Shown in pieces: positions 36,173-48,361 of a stretch of 64,000 bases of DNA. The stretch lies in contig CM033113.1 of assembly GCA_019321725.1 (NCBI GenBank), positions 2,232,001-2,296,000 of the forward strand, given 5' to 3'. The notes beneath the pieces were generated by a model. The model searched no databases, was not told the DNA's origin, and worked only from the letters and a program-made list of their open reading frames with translations. This DNA is from Paulownia fortunei (lineage: Eukaryota; Streptophyta; Magnoliopsida; Lamiales; Paulowniaceae). The translations under genes and the position numbers were made by a program. Numbering within the stretch: the first letter of the stretch is position 1; every line of letters starts with the position of its first letter.

Positions 36173-37160
36173 CTTCTCACTTCAACACAATATTGTACAC
36201 AAATTTCATTGTTATTTTCATTTAAAGAGATTTTTGGTCTTGCAAAAGCAAATTCGTACTCTATATTTTTAATTCACCTTCATAATATTTATCTCCATGA
36301 TATTGTATTATAAAAAAAAATAATTGATACGGAAGTAAAAATAGCAATGTTCAAAGAATTGTCTAACATTAATAAATTTAATTAGTCAGAGATTCGCGTT
36401 TTTGTGATTTTTATAATCAATTTTAGTTTAATAAGATTGGCAAGTTTTTATTTGCAAGTTTCTAATGTTTATTCTTTAACGTTTATTTGCTGTTTTTTTT
36501 TTCCTTTAAGCTTTAGGTTGTTTTTGTAGCATTATTCCAACTGAATTATATTTGCAAGTTCACTATTTTTATTTACCAGTGTTTTTTTATTTATTTCTAA
36601 AACGATTGAAATTAAATTATTTTATACTAATTATTTATTAATTATTAAAAGAAATTTATCCAGCCAAATATGTCTGATTATTTGTCGCAATATTGTTTAC
36701 ACTTTTCTTAAACATCTCACTTCAGCACAGTCTTGTATACATGTCAATTTTATTTTATTTTGTTAAATGATCTTATTGTCTCTATATTGCAAATTAGTAT
36801 TTCGTATTTTTGGTTTACTTCTGATGTAATTCATATTATTATTTTTAATTAAATTATATATCTTGTCCTTACAGTTAAAATTCTCATGTCGCATTTGTTG
36901 TAATTTCACCTTCATGATATTGTATTAAAAAAAATAATCGACTAAAAAATAAAAATAGCTATATACAAAGAATTATCAAATATTAAAATAAAAGTCAATC
37001 TCGTTTAAATTTTTCTTAAGCAATTTCAATTTAATAAGATAAACAATATTTCATGTGCAAGTCCTGGTGTTTATTTTTAGTGTTATTTGCTTAAGATTTA
37101 GCTTATTTTTATAATATATAATTCATACTGCATCATATTTTCTCTTTTGCTATTTTATTT
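36173..37160. repeat. Old diverged tandem repeat, unit about 0.55-0.6 kb
   Basis: Segment 36173 to about 36560 and segment 36713 to about 37160 share an ordered set of phrases: tctcacttca-cacagt/aat-ttgta, ttcaccttcat-atattgtatta followed by an A run and taatyga, caaagaattrtc, tttaataagat and ttatttgct. Both copies are noncoding and about 80% A+T. It could be a decayed transposon pair; no ends were recognised. Confidence 0.5.
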
Positions 37161-40100
37161 ACTACAAATTAATTCATTTTCTATTTGTTGTGTATCATAG
37201 TAATTTAAGTCTAAATTATGTTTAAATAGCTTAAAAAATTAAAAACCAAAGATTTTCTACTACAATTCTACTCAATAATTTCCTTCTCTTTAATTCTTCT
37301 AACTCAACCCTTTATTTATTTAAGTCAGAATAATCATGGATATCTTTTTATAATGAGAACACCACTCATGCACATGCCCTTTTATTGAATATAAAGTTCC
37401 ATATACTTGAGTCCTGCATATGCTTCTCCTAAATTTTGGCTTTAGCAATTAGTGTTGTAGTGATCCGAGGCAGTGTGAAAACAAATAATTTGGACATAAA
37501 TTAACCCCATGCACACAATAAAAGGCCGCATTCACAATGAATGTGTGACCATGTCTTTTGCCATCGACAAACCGACCAATAGAAACTGTCATAAAGCCAT
37601 AAAATGTTACATTCATTAACTGCTTTATTACAAAATTGCTGGTAAAAAAATAACAATCAAAACAGGTAGCCTTACAATATGAATCTAGTATCACACACAC
37701 TTACATACCCAAAGTTCAATCTTAGGTGTAGAGAGATTTTATATACGATTTTTCTGCTATCTGTAGACAAGATTGCAGGACTTGAAATTGAATGAGAAAA
37801 CCCATGAATCTGCTCTTCTCAAGAATATGAAACAGAATACAAGAAATACTACTACCAAGCATACCTAAAATAATTCCAATTGCCTGCCAAAACATTAGTA
37901 TCTTCAAATGACCTGCAGTAGGGCATTCAAAACTGTAAAGGGAACACAGAGATAGTAAGTATCAGCCTTCTCCTCCCTACATTCTGAACAAGGAAATTAT
38001 ACAGCCAGTCATTTTGGAATATTATTATTAAGTAGCCACCCAAGCAAAGCATATTATGAAAATCTATTATACTGCTGATCTTCCAGGTTTTCGCCATCTC
38101 TATATTTACATTTCCTATGGTCCAAAAGCATATAGTGACCCCAAAGCATGGATCTCAATCCAAAAATAGTCTATTTCAAATTCAAATTTCAGAATTGTGT
38201 TAGTCAGATAAGCTAATATATCCATTTCTGATGCCAAATATTCTCTTCTAATACGTCTGCCAAGCAGGAAACATTTCGCCCAAAAAAGAGATTAATACAA
38301 GAGGCAAAATGCTCGTCTATTCAAGTCCATCCTCAATATGTGGCGATCTTTTGATCAGACCCACAGCAATAGATACCAAAATTACAAAACTAAAACAATA
38401 ATTCTTAAACTAGGCACCCAGCTCCATATAGGCAGGTGACTAATGACTCAATGCTACACCAGATAGTGATGCTATCATTTGACGTCAAACATCCATGAAT
38501 GGTACATATTATTTTTTAAAACATATTTTCTATACCTAGATGACATGACAAAGAAAGGTGCCAAGCCAAGGAACCTGATTCACGAAATTAATACTAGTTA
38601 ACACATTCGAAAAAAGAACGGAAAATGTAGGCATTCCTCATGACAATTAGGATGCAAAATAAGGGCTGGGTGATACCACCACATGTTATCATTAGAGATC
38701 TGTGGCTGATGCTCTCAAAAGTCAAAAAATTCTTGAATTCAATGCATGAGTGAAACTATATCAGCATAAACTACTATATTAAATAGCAATTGGGAGAACT
38801 TTGACAACTATTTTACAGATCTATCCCCTCTAAATCGAAACCCAACCAAAGTAAAGGTAAGCAGATTTTTGTTCTAACTTACAAACAGCAATCAACAGCT
38901 CATGCTCCTAAAAAGAGGGGAAGGAGGGGGGAGAACGGGGAAATCAACATAGAAGCAATACCCAAAAAAACAGAAATATAACTACACTGCATAAAAGAGG
39001 GAACAAAAAAGATGAGCAAAGAGCCATGCTTACAACCAGAACAGTGCTAGCGAAATAAAAATTGCACTATGTTTTCCTTATTCAATAACCATGGGCATAT
39101 TAAGATACACTTAACCAACTTAAATGTTACAAAATTATGAATCCTAAAAAGAGTGCCAACAACTTTGTATCAACAGAAAAATCACATCTATTTAGGCACT
39201 ATTTGACTTCCAAACTATGAATTTGTGAAGTAATAGCATAAACATCAATTCAATCTTTCTAGGGTTTAAAAATGCACCAAAGATTAGATGGCCATAAGTA
39301 TCATGTTTCAGATAATACTTTAAAATTCAACCATCCAAAACTCAAAGTTTTAGTTAACTGTTGCAATCAAATGAATGATTACCAAACCAAATGTCACACG
39401 AGTTTGTTTACCTTATTTCTTCAAGAAGGCCTTTCAGAGCAGTATTGATGTGGATTTTCCTACAACAAAAGCTCTCTTGTTGAATTATTAGAAAGAAATT
39501 GCCACGTCGAAAATTATTTGTCCCACAAAAAAAAAAAAAAATCTTTTAACTTTTCAGCATGAGATAGATGACAAGAAACCAAATGTCACTGCATTGTCTC
39601 CACCATCTAGAAATTTAAAATAGCATAATTCTTCCACAGGTACTTTCAAGAGTTTCAGTAACAAAATCACTGGATCAAAATCTCAGTTTACAATGCTCAT
39701 TGTTAAATTTCATCCACTCATAGGACCATCAGTTTCCAATACCCGCTCTCGTTTTCAACCATGGTTCATCACCGAGCTATAAGCACGCATGCTTAGTAGT
39801 TGACATTACTTGGGCAAGTTAAAAAAGTCAAACTCATATTAGCATATGCTAACGTGGATATAAATAAGTTCAAATTAGAATCACAATTTATTTCACAAAT
39901 CAATTCATATACACACACTTGTAAAGACCTAAGTATCTAAAGCTGTACAGAGCAAACAAAAAGAACCTCTCAGAGACTAACTTCTGCCACAAATTAGCCT
40001 AAACAACTAACAAGATTCTCAAAGGGTAGGATAATGAAAGGAATGATGATAAATTGACGCAATAACAGGGAGAATTATATGAAAAGTGATAGCTATATCA

Positions 40101-40184
40101 GGGCACAAGGGGAAGGAATAACGAGCATCTAAAAACAAAAAACATGGAGAAAATAAAGAACTAATAAGGATAGACAAGGAGCCC
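37161..40184. other. Spacer and 3' flank downstream of the phosphatase gene
   Basis: Three kilobases with no recognised gene. The part from about 37440 onward is less AT-rich than 35880-37400 and could include 3' UTR or 3' UTR introns of the phosphatase gene (minus strand). A hydrophobic 50-residue frame at about 37744-37913 (minus) sits behind a CAG acceptor-like site but has no recognised family and no good donor. A poly(A) run lies at about 39525-39541. Confidence 0.45.
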
Positions 40185-43100
40185 TTATTCCTTGTTACCG
40201 AATTTCCTAGCAATGATGGGTTGTACATCATCAGCATCAACCAAGGTCTCCAAAAAAGGTAGTAGTGAAATTAGTGCACAGTCTGACGGGTCATCAAACC
40301 AACTCTTAATAGGAATTCCATTATTCACTTGCAACCTGAAAACCTGAAATCATCAAAAGAACCAAGGAATCAGTTCATGAAATCTGGGGCATGGCAATAA
40401 TGTTTTCTTGGCTACTGTTACTTCAACTTAGCCTTTCTGGAATGATTCTTAAACTGTAATCTTAAAGTGGAGGTATATCCCAACCAATGCTTTAAGATCA
40501 AATTTAGCAGACATATCAAAGATTAGAATGCAACATCTAAAAAGGAGGCTGACATTCTCTAACCTTGGAGGTGGTGTTGAAACCATCTCTCCTGAAAGAG
40601 ATATGTTAAAATTAGTTCCAAGATCCTGAAAGACACTTGCTGGGATTAACAACATCACACCTAGCCCAACCTAGCAAAAGAGCTTAAAGATACCAACCTA
40701 CTCGTCCAAGGAAAGTCTACTAGTCCAAAAAGAGTATTTAAACAGGTGATCCGGAAGATTCAGGAATATGTTAAGAAATGCTGAGCCTTATGATTGTTAT
40801 TACAATTAAATTCCACCTATCATTAGTGAAATTACATCACTTCAGATGCAGCTAGTGTTCTTGGTCAAAACTGAAACTATATAGATCAAGCAATGTCTGC
40901 GGGAAGAAAATAGAACAAGTATTTCGCAAAAGCATAAAAATAACATCCTACCTGCGGTGAATTATCAATTATGGCAACTTTTGCAAGATCAACACCTAAT
41001 ACTGTTAAGTCTTTCAGGTAACTTCCCTCTGAAAAGATGCATGATTCCCGATAAGCTCGTCTTGATATAACCTTTCCATCTGGATCCAGAATATCTAGAA
41101 GTTGCTTTGCGTAGATGCTTTGACTAGCAGTGAACACAACGATTTCAAACATTTCGGCCACTCTTTTGAGAAATGTCTGGAGGTGAGGCCTTTGTTTCAC
41201 ATACACGGTATGCTCTTTCATATTGAAGAAAACAGGAAATGTGAAATCCGCATCATCACAATGATCCAATGTAGAGTGCACAAGTGTTTCTGCACACAGG
41301 AAATCAAGATGCCTAAATTATTTGGAAACTGATTCATTCAATGATCTTGAAAGTAAATCAAACAATAATTTACGAGTAACCAAAAAGATTTTAAACCTAG
41401 CACAAAGTTCACAACAATTCAAGAAAATAGTGTATTCATGATATCTGAAGATCTATTCGTTCTCAGGAGTTAGGACATTGGACGTTCACTTTGTTTTTTA
41501 AGTTTAAACGGGGAGAAAATCACCTCATGAGGACAGGATGTATAGCAAACTTCCAATAATGTTACCCAGACACCTTCACCGAGAGGATGAATCAGGGTAA
41601 CCATATGAAAATTATATCTAATTACTAAAATAATATACGCCTATAATAATTCTATACAATAAGACAAAATAACCATTCAACAAATATCTGGGGATGATGT
41701 ACTTACCATCTAAGTCAAGTACTAAAGTGATCTGTTTGGTATTTTGCTTATCATTTGGCACCGCAGTTGGCAACAGAGTAAATGCCATGTCCGGCTGGTC
41801 TGGAAGATTCCTGATATACATTTGTGGATCAAAGCACTCATAATCTTGGTCAGGGTAGCTAATAATTTGAGAATCCTCGTCGTAAGATCTTAATTGATGG
41901 ATTGCCATGTACAAGCTGGAATTATCAGCATCTACGATGGTTTCTTCTGAAGGTCTGCCACCATGATCACGCCCAGTATCTAAACTATCCTCCAAAAAGG
42001 GCAATACCATGTATTCCTCTGTCAAATCACAAAGTAAACTAGACTCTTCACATTTATAATCTGGTAGGAACACTGTATCTGTTTTGTTATCAAAGTCGGA
42101 ATTGCTTCCAATGGGTGGTCCAGAAAAAATCATGTCAGAGATGTAGAAGTCTGATACATTGCATGCTTGATATTTACATGAACTTCTGCTGCTATCATCA
42201 CTGTCTTCGCTATCCAACTGCGGCACATAAAGACTGTCACTTCCTACAAGGGAAAGGCAGGATTTAATATTAATACCAACCGAAACTTTCAGGAGCAGGA
42301 AGCTCCAAATAAACATCAAATTAAGAACAGGTGCATTTCCTTTTATATGTCAACAAATATATACTGATTAACTTCATAGACTTTAATTTTACCAGATATT
42401 ACAATAGTTTAGGAAAATAACAGCTTGAAATCAACAACAAAATTATAGTGCATACCTTCATTATTGTAGAAATCCATTGAATCCAGAATGGGAGAAAAAA
42501 TTGTCTCTATGTTTGATGTGCCGGTGGATAATGTAGGTTCCTAAAATTATTTGAGACAACATCAGTAAGTACACAATTGTATGCTAAGTATGTTCTTAGT
42601 TTCTCGAGAATAACATGTGGGGAATTTTGGTTGAAAAAAGTAAAAAAGAGAAGTTATAGGGTGTCGAACATATAAGATGAAGATGCCTGCTTATACATGC
42701 TTTCAGCTGAATGATGCTATAACCATCAGATGATAACGCAACAAAAAGGCTTCATATAATGAGCTAATAAAACGACGATTGTGTTTACCATACTGTCAGT
42801 AGCAGAATCAGTTACAGTGGATGGCTGCTTCTGGAAAAGTTTTTCTTCATTGGATAACTCATCAAGGTTGGCCTCATCCCCTCCGAGGTCCTGAGCATAT
42901 ACTTTATCACAAACTGAAGCTGCAGGATAAATGAAATGTCTAGCGCATTTAAATCGTAGTTATCAACCAAAAAATATAAGTATTAGCATGAACTAGCAGC
43001 AGCAGCATGAAGAAAGAAAGAATCTGCAAGGAGATATATTATTTGGCTCAATAAAGAAAAAAGATGGAAAATCTCAACTCAATGACAATAAAAATAACAT

Positions 43101-43595
43101 CTTGTTAACAAAAATTTTAAGCTCATTATCATAATATCAAACTCATCTTGGTCAGGCTCTCAGAAATGACACAGGTACACAAGTAGTTCAGACCAAGCGA
43201 GAAGTTTGCAAAAACTATGGGACCCAATCTATCAATAACATTGTAACATTTAGACCAAAGCAAATAAAGCCTATTTGGGAATTCGCATCCCCATCAAGAA
43301 AGAAAAGGGAGAAGGCATAAGCAGTGACTAGTACTTGGGATGGCAGTGGGTGAAGGTCCAACTCTGAAGCACATAGCCAAATGATAAACATTGCAAAGAT
43401 GTAAGTCAGGACTGACCCACACTTACCATCCTGATTGCTCTGAGTATAAACACAGATTTCTTCCGCATTTTGAGAAACTCTGGCACGAGAGAGAGGATTC
43501 TTGGATATCATACTTGACTTTCGGCACACTTGGAGACCATTTTTTTCTTTTAAATAGTCTGTGGTTGACTTGGTTTTCATTTTTAATGATGGCAT
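40185..43595 (-). CDS. SSP4: SCP1-like small phosphatase (FCP1/HAD fold), SSP4 type
   Basis: Mg2+-dependent HAD-fold protein phosphatase of the CTD small-phosphatase family; Arabidopsis SSP4/SSP4b are nuclear and dephosphorylate RNA polymerase II CTD peptides. Six minus-strand exons: 43595-43427, 42919-42789, 42540-42456, 42243-41707, 41289-40952 and 40343-40185, in phase for 472 residues. The N-terminus begins MPSLKMKTKS, a conserved feature of this clade; residues 60-290 are acidic and Ser-rich. The catalytic domain starts at the spliced DLDET motif (Asp305 nucleophile, Asp307 acid), followed by VVFTASQSIYAKQLLDIL, RESCIFSEGSYLKDL, VAIIDNSPQVFRLQVNNGIP and SWFDDPSDCALISLLPFLE. All HAD motifs are present. 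The in-frame ATG at 43595 was chosen because upstream codons lack an ATG. A leader intron and a long (GA)n leader lie upstream. Confidence 0.92.
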
Positions 43596-43960
43596 TTGAT
43601 CTGTACGTTTGATGTTGATCACGATATCGCATTGAGAGCATCAGTTGGGAAAGAAACCCCTTTAGGATGTCAGATCAGCCACAGGAGACTGCAATAGTAG
43701 ATTTTCAATAAGAAGCAGTTCATAAAAGAACAAATGAATGAAGTCTTAGATGAGAGAAAAAGTTAGAAGTCGCAATTGATTCCCTAAATGCACAAACCAC
43801 TCATCATTTCCATAGAGGTTGAGAATGGTACCCTACAGTAAGATGAGCGAGCCCAGTGGCAACATTAGTCCCAAGGTGAACACAGAATAGAACATATGAA
43901 CTTTGGTATAAAAGGATAATGCCTCAGAACCAAGCATGCAGTAACTCCAGCAAACCAGAC

Positions 43961-43988
43961 AAAATAAATAAATAAATAAATAAATAAA
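43961..43988. repeat. (AAAT)n microsatellite
   Basis: About seven AAAT units inside the presumed leader intron of the phosphatase gene. Confidence 0.85.
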
Positions 43989-45257
43989 GCTCTTTCTATG
44001 ATGTCAAAGAGGAAAGATTCTCTCAGGTTCAGCTTATCATTTTCTCAAGTTCGTAATGCAAGGAAAAGATTATCATGTATATAACATAACATAGACAGTG
44101 CATTGATTGCAAAATTTTCCAAATTCAAGAAGCAGCCATTTATACAAAATGAATCGTGCAGCAGAACTCTCCAATGGATAAAGAGATACAACTACAATCA
44201 TTCCTTTCTTTCAACTTAATTTAATCACTAAAAGGTGATCTCTGTCCCTATTAGGTCTGATTGAGTTGTTTACTGAAGCATGTATGAGTCAATTTTGTCA
44301 ATAGTGCAAGACAGCAAGAAATTTCTCTGTCATACAAAAGAGGATTTATAGCACTTATTAGTAAAAAATAAACTGGAAACTAAATCATTTCATAAAAACT
44401 GAGTGCGAAGGGGCAAAGTTAATATCTTGCAACCAAATGGAATGACTATACCATAGAGATCTAGATTTCCTCATAAAATGACTGTTTGAAACTTTGATAA
44501 CAAACTCAGCTCCGCCGTGTACACCAAAAACACTAAGATGCATCAAAAGAAGTACTACTTCTAACAGAAGATAAATCTCTTCTCACACAATACATTCAAG
44601 ACATCGCAACCCATCCAAGGCATTCGCATGAAAACATAATTAAATATTTCTATATAACATGAAAAAGAAAGGGGAGAAAATAACTACAACATATCTCAGC
44701 AAGAAGTCTAAGAATGATTAAAACGGCTTGCATGAAATTAATTTTATCCTAAAATCAAAACCCAATTTTTAAAAAATAAATAAATAAGAGGAGACGAAAA
44801 GTCTTTGACTGATAGTACAAAAATCTGAACCATAACCATTAAACCTTTCCACTTCTTTGCAAGAAAAAACCCCAAATTATTCAAGAAACCCCCAAGAAAA
44901 CGAAAGTCAACTCAACTCAAGCAGTCCGTTTACAACAAATAAAGTTCGAAATTGACTAACAGAACATCAAAAAAAACACGTCAGCCACGAAATTTACAAT
45001 ATTTAGCCCTATCCCACAATCCAAAACCCTAAAACTAGAAATAAAACGACATTGCAGAATCCAACACTCGATGATAGAGCACAATTATTACAACAAACAC
45101 ATAAAATACATCCACTTACATACATACAACTGAATTACCCACACAAACAGCGAAACGAACTTTCTGATTAACAAAGATAACTCTATACAAATGAGAATCT
45201 GATACGATGTATAGATACAATATACCGCTTCTGTGTGTGTATACCTGTGGAAATCCA

Positions 45258-45260
<3 letters not shown>

Positions 45261-45313
<53 letters not shown>
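45261..45313. repeat. (CT)26 microsatellite in phosphatase leader
   Basis: Fifty-three bases of uninterrupted CT on the plus strand, GA on the transcript strand. It lies about 50 bp downstream of the TATA box, so probably in the transcribed leader. Plant GA leaders are known binding sites for BBR/BPC proteins. Confidence 0.95.
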
Positions 45314-45314
<1 letters not shown>

Positions 45315-45359
45315 AAAGGACGCGCTTTCTTTCTCTAGATTTTCGATCGTCTGTGCGTA

Positions 45360-45702
45360 TATTTATATGCAGTGGGGTGGGCGTGCTGTAAAGTCTGCTC
45401 CTTTCCCGATCCCCTACAACCGAACTTTTTTTTAACTTTCTTGCAACAAGGAGTAGAAGATGTACTCCCAGAAGTTTCAGTGAAACAATCGCAAAAATAA
45501 GGGCTGAGTCCGTCATAATAGTACAACAAAAGAAAGCAAAGCTTTGGAGAGTCGGTTGTAGGTGATTTTGACCCGTGCTTAAGTGAAGTTGTCAGGGTGT
45601 AATTGAACGGCTGGGATCAAGAGTTGGGGGGAGTAGGGGCTAGACCTGTGAGAGATCGCCACGTGGATAGAGGGACCCGCCACCGTGACGTATGGACACG
45701 TG
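45360..45702 (-). promoter_or_regulatory. Promoter of the phosphatase gene: TATA, two G-boxes, TGACG site
   Basis: The minus-strand TATAAATA is at 45360-45367. About 300 bp upstream lie a CCACGTGG G-box (core 45660-45665), a TGACGT site (45686-45691) and a second CACGTG (45697-45702), all within 45 bp. This spacing is typical of bZIP/bHLH-responsive promoters. Factor choice cannot be read from sequence. Confidence 0.55.
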
Positions 45703-48361
45703 CTGTTTCGCGGAAAGAGAAAGAGTCGTGTGAAAAATGGCTGCGTTACGAGACATCGAAGGAGCGTGTGTGACACGCTCCTGGACTTGTAGTTTTGACC
45801 TCTTGAGTATGAGGGAACAGAGTTGGAATTTCCCTTGTTCAGTGCACTTACATTAAATTAAGGCAACCTAATTATATTTTTGGTTTCAGGTTCAAGGTCA
45901 TATTTTTAGTGTTTTTTAATGAAAAATGAAAAAAATCGTCTGGATATTTTGCTTCATTCCTCAATTTGTGATTAATTTTAGTTTCGATTTATGATTAACT
46001 TCAATTATGCTTTCTCTATGTTTGTGGTTCCAAATATTTGCTTAAATTCTTTATTTTATTGCATTGATTTTAATTAAATAAAAATAATATATGATTATTT
46101 TGACAAGAAAATCCTTTCTTTATTTTGGGAGTATGAAATTAAGAAATATCTACAATCATTAAATAGTCACAGATCATTAGTAGCTTGTTAGACATTTGTT
46201 TATCTAATCATTATATAAGATATGGCTAATAGCCTAGTTGTCAGGATCTCTCTCTCTCTCTCTCTCTCTATAGGTGGTTTTTCAAATGTGAGGATGTAGG
46301 TTTTGTTTGGTTCTATTTTTCTAAAATGCCTTTTTTAGAATTCTAATGAAAAATGTGTTTGGCAATTAAAGTTTTCACGAATCACATTTTACTTATTCAA
46401 ATTACATATCAATTATTATTTTAATTAAATAATCATATATTCTATTATATCACAAAAAAAAATATTAACAAAATATTTACAATTTAAAATATCACCCACT
46501 AACTAAAACAAAACAGCATTTGCAAGATATTTAAACTTAAAACTGTCTCCCAAAACAAATTATATTATCATTTCCCAATAAAACATAATATACACATTCT
46601 CATTTTTCAAACATTCATCAATCTCATTATCTAAAATATATTCTTCAAAAAAAAAAAATTCAAAATGTCAGAAATAACACCAAAAAAAGCTATAAACTCC
46701 TATTGCGGTTTATATGGTAGTTAATGGAAAATTTCATATTATTGCTTTTTCCCAAATGCAATAAAACGATACAATTTGAATTTAGACAGTTTCAAGCATA
46801 TTGCTATATTTTTATTTATTTATTTTTTTATCAAGCATTCATATATTGCTATATTGATGCATTTGATCATTTCTTGAAAATGTATATAGCAAAATTAGCA
46901 AATTCCAGATATTTATTGATGAAAATAACATTATTTGGAACACTTTATAGCAAATCAAAACATAGGATGCACCAAGGAGATGGCGACACTAGTGAACTTG
47001 GGAACACGTGAGATAGACCCTATTCTATTGGAGCCCACAGTTTTCTCTATTTTTTAATCCATTTCCATTAAATTAATTTGGAAATGAAAATTTCTTACCC
47101 ACTAAAATAATGCCGCATTAATTGTAAAATTTGTATTGACATTTGGGTGATTACTATTTCCATCCAAAACTGAAATGTTCCAAAAAAATTACGCCTTGTT
47201 AGTTTATATTTTTTATGGAAATTTTTATAATTTTTTATAATTTCAGATACATAAATCATATTTATTTTATTTATTTTTATTAAAAATATCTCTCTTTTAT
47301 CCTCTCATTTTTCCACCAAAAAATATTTTTTAATTATATATTGCACTACACTATTGAGACTCGTTATTACCACATATATTTATATAATATATTACTATTT
47401 TCAAACATCAATAATACCCACTATCTATAAATAATCTTAATAAATTATTTATATTTAAATTAAATATTCAAAATAAATGGTATACTTATAGTAAAATATA
47501 AGTATCTTATCCTCTAGTTGGGCCCACAACAAAATGGAAAATTCCGCAAATGAACCTTACCACTCACATCTTATCATTGGTATGTGAATTTGATTGATAC
47601 AAAACAATTAATGCAGGGTCAATTTTTTTTGTCTAGGCAACAAATTCCTCAAACAACCATCACTAAGATATTAGCTTTTCAACCCAAACACAGATCAATT
47701 CAACGATTATTAGGACAATCTTAAATAATAATAAAATTCATATGAAAACATACAAAGAAATATATTTTTAACTTTATCATAAGCTCATTCTCAACTCTAT
47801 TTTTTTTTCTCTCAAATACTCAATCAACCAAATATATTTTCATTTTCTCACAAAAACCAACAAATTTCAATGAAAATGATGGAAATGAAATATCCCCACA
47901 AAAACATAACCAAACATGCCTTATTCACCAAAAAGAAGGGTGTCTAACCTTCATTCCGCAAAACATATACTGTTTAAAATTATAGCAAGGTTTGTCCTTA
48001 CATTTTGTTGACCAACAAAAAACATTCAACCTTCAGAACTCTAATTTACTGAAAAACCTGTGACAAGAATCAAGGATGATTTCTTCAACATTTACTTAAA
48101 CGAAACCCAAAACAAATCTAACATGCCAGCAATCTTTACAGGCACGCTTCACCTTTTCTCCTCCCTAATTACATTAAATATCGACTTCACATCAAAGGAA
48201 CTGTTTCTTGTCCCAAAAATTTCCATCAATGAGAAGTTGTGAACGATGATACACAAATAGAAGCTGATCTCCTTTTGGACCATCTCATCCTAATTTTGTA
48301 CTTATATTACAAGTTACCACCCCTGCAGCGACCTTTTAAGATGGTGGCTTCCACACCACCG
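45703..48361. other. AT-rich spacer between phosphatase promoter and MEI2-like 3' end
   Basis: About 2.7 kb without a recognised gene. It holds a (CT)n run at about 46246-46269 and phrases typical of decayed plant MITEs (tgtttggtt near 46308, aaccaaaca near 47909, in inverted orientation 1.6 kb apart), but no bounded element could be defined. The last few hundred bases are probably MEI2-like 3' UTR. Confidence 0.5.

Larger units (their letters stand above)
43596..45340 (-). promoter_or_regulatory. Leader and leader intron of the phosphatase gene
   Basis: A CAG acceptor near 43691 (minus strand) probably ends a leader intron of about 1.5 kb, with the first leader exon near 45240-45330. The intron contains an (AAAT)n microsatellite at about 43961-43988 and no coding similarity. 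Confidence 0.5.

Noticed and set aside
43391..43641. Overlapping open frames on both strands
   Set aside because: They are shadows of phosphatase exon 1 (43427-43595), whose frame carries the conserved MPSLKMKTKS start.
45261..46269. CRISPR-like or satellite array
   Set aside because: The repeats are simple (CT)n microsatellites with no spacers.
46300..47920. A 1.6-kb transposon with tgtttggtt/aaccaaaca inverted ends
   Set aside because: The match is only nine bases, the phrases are common in plant AT-rich DNA, and no internal structure or target duplication was found.
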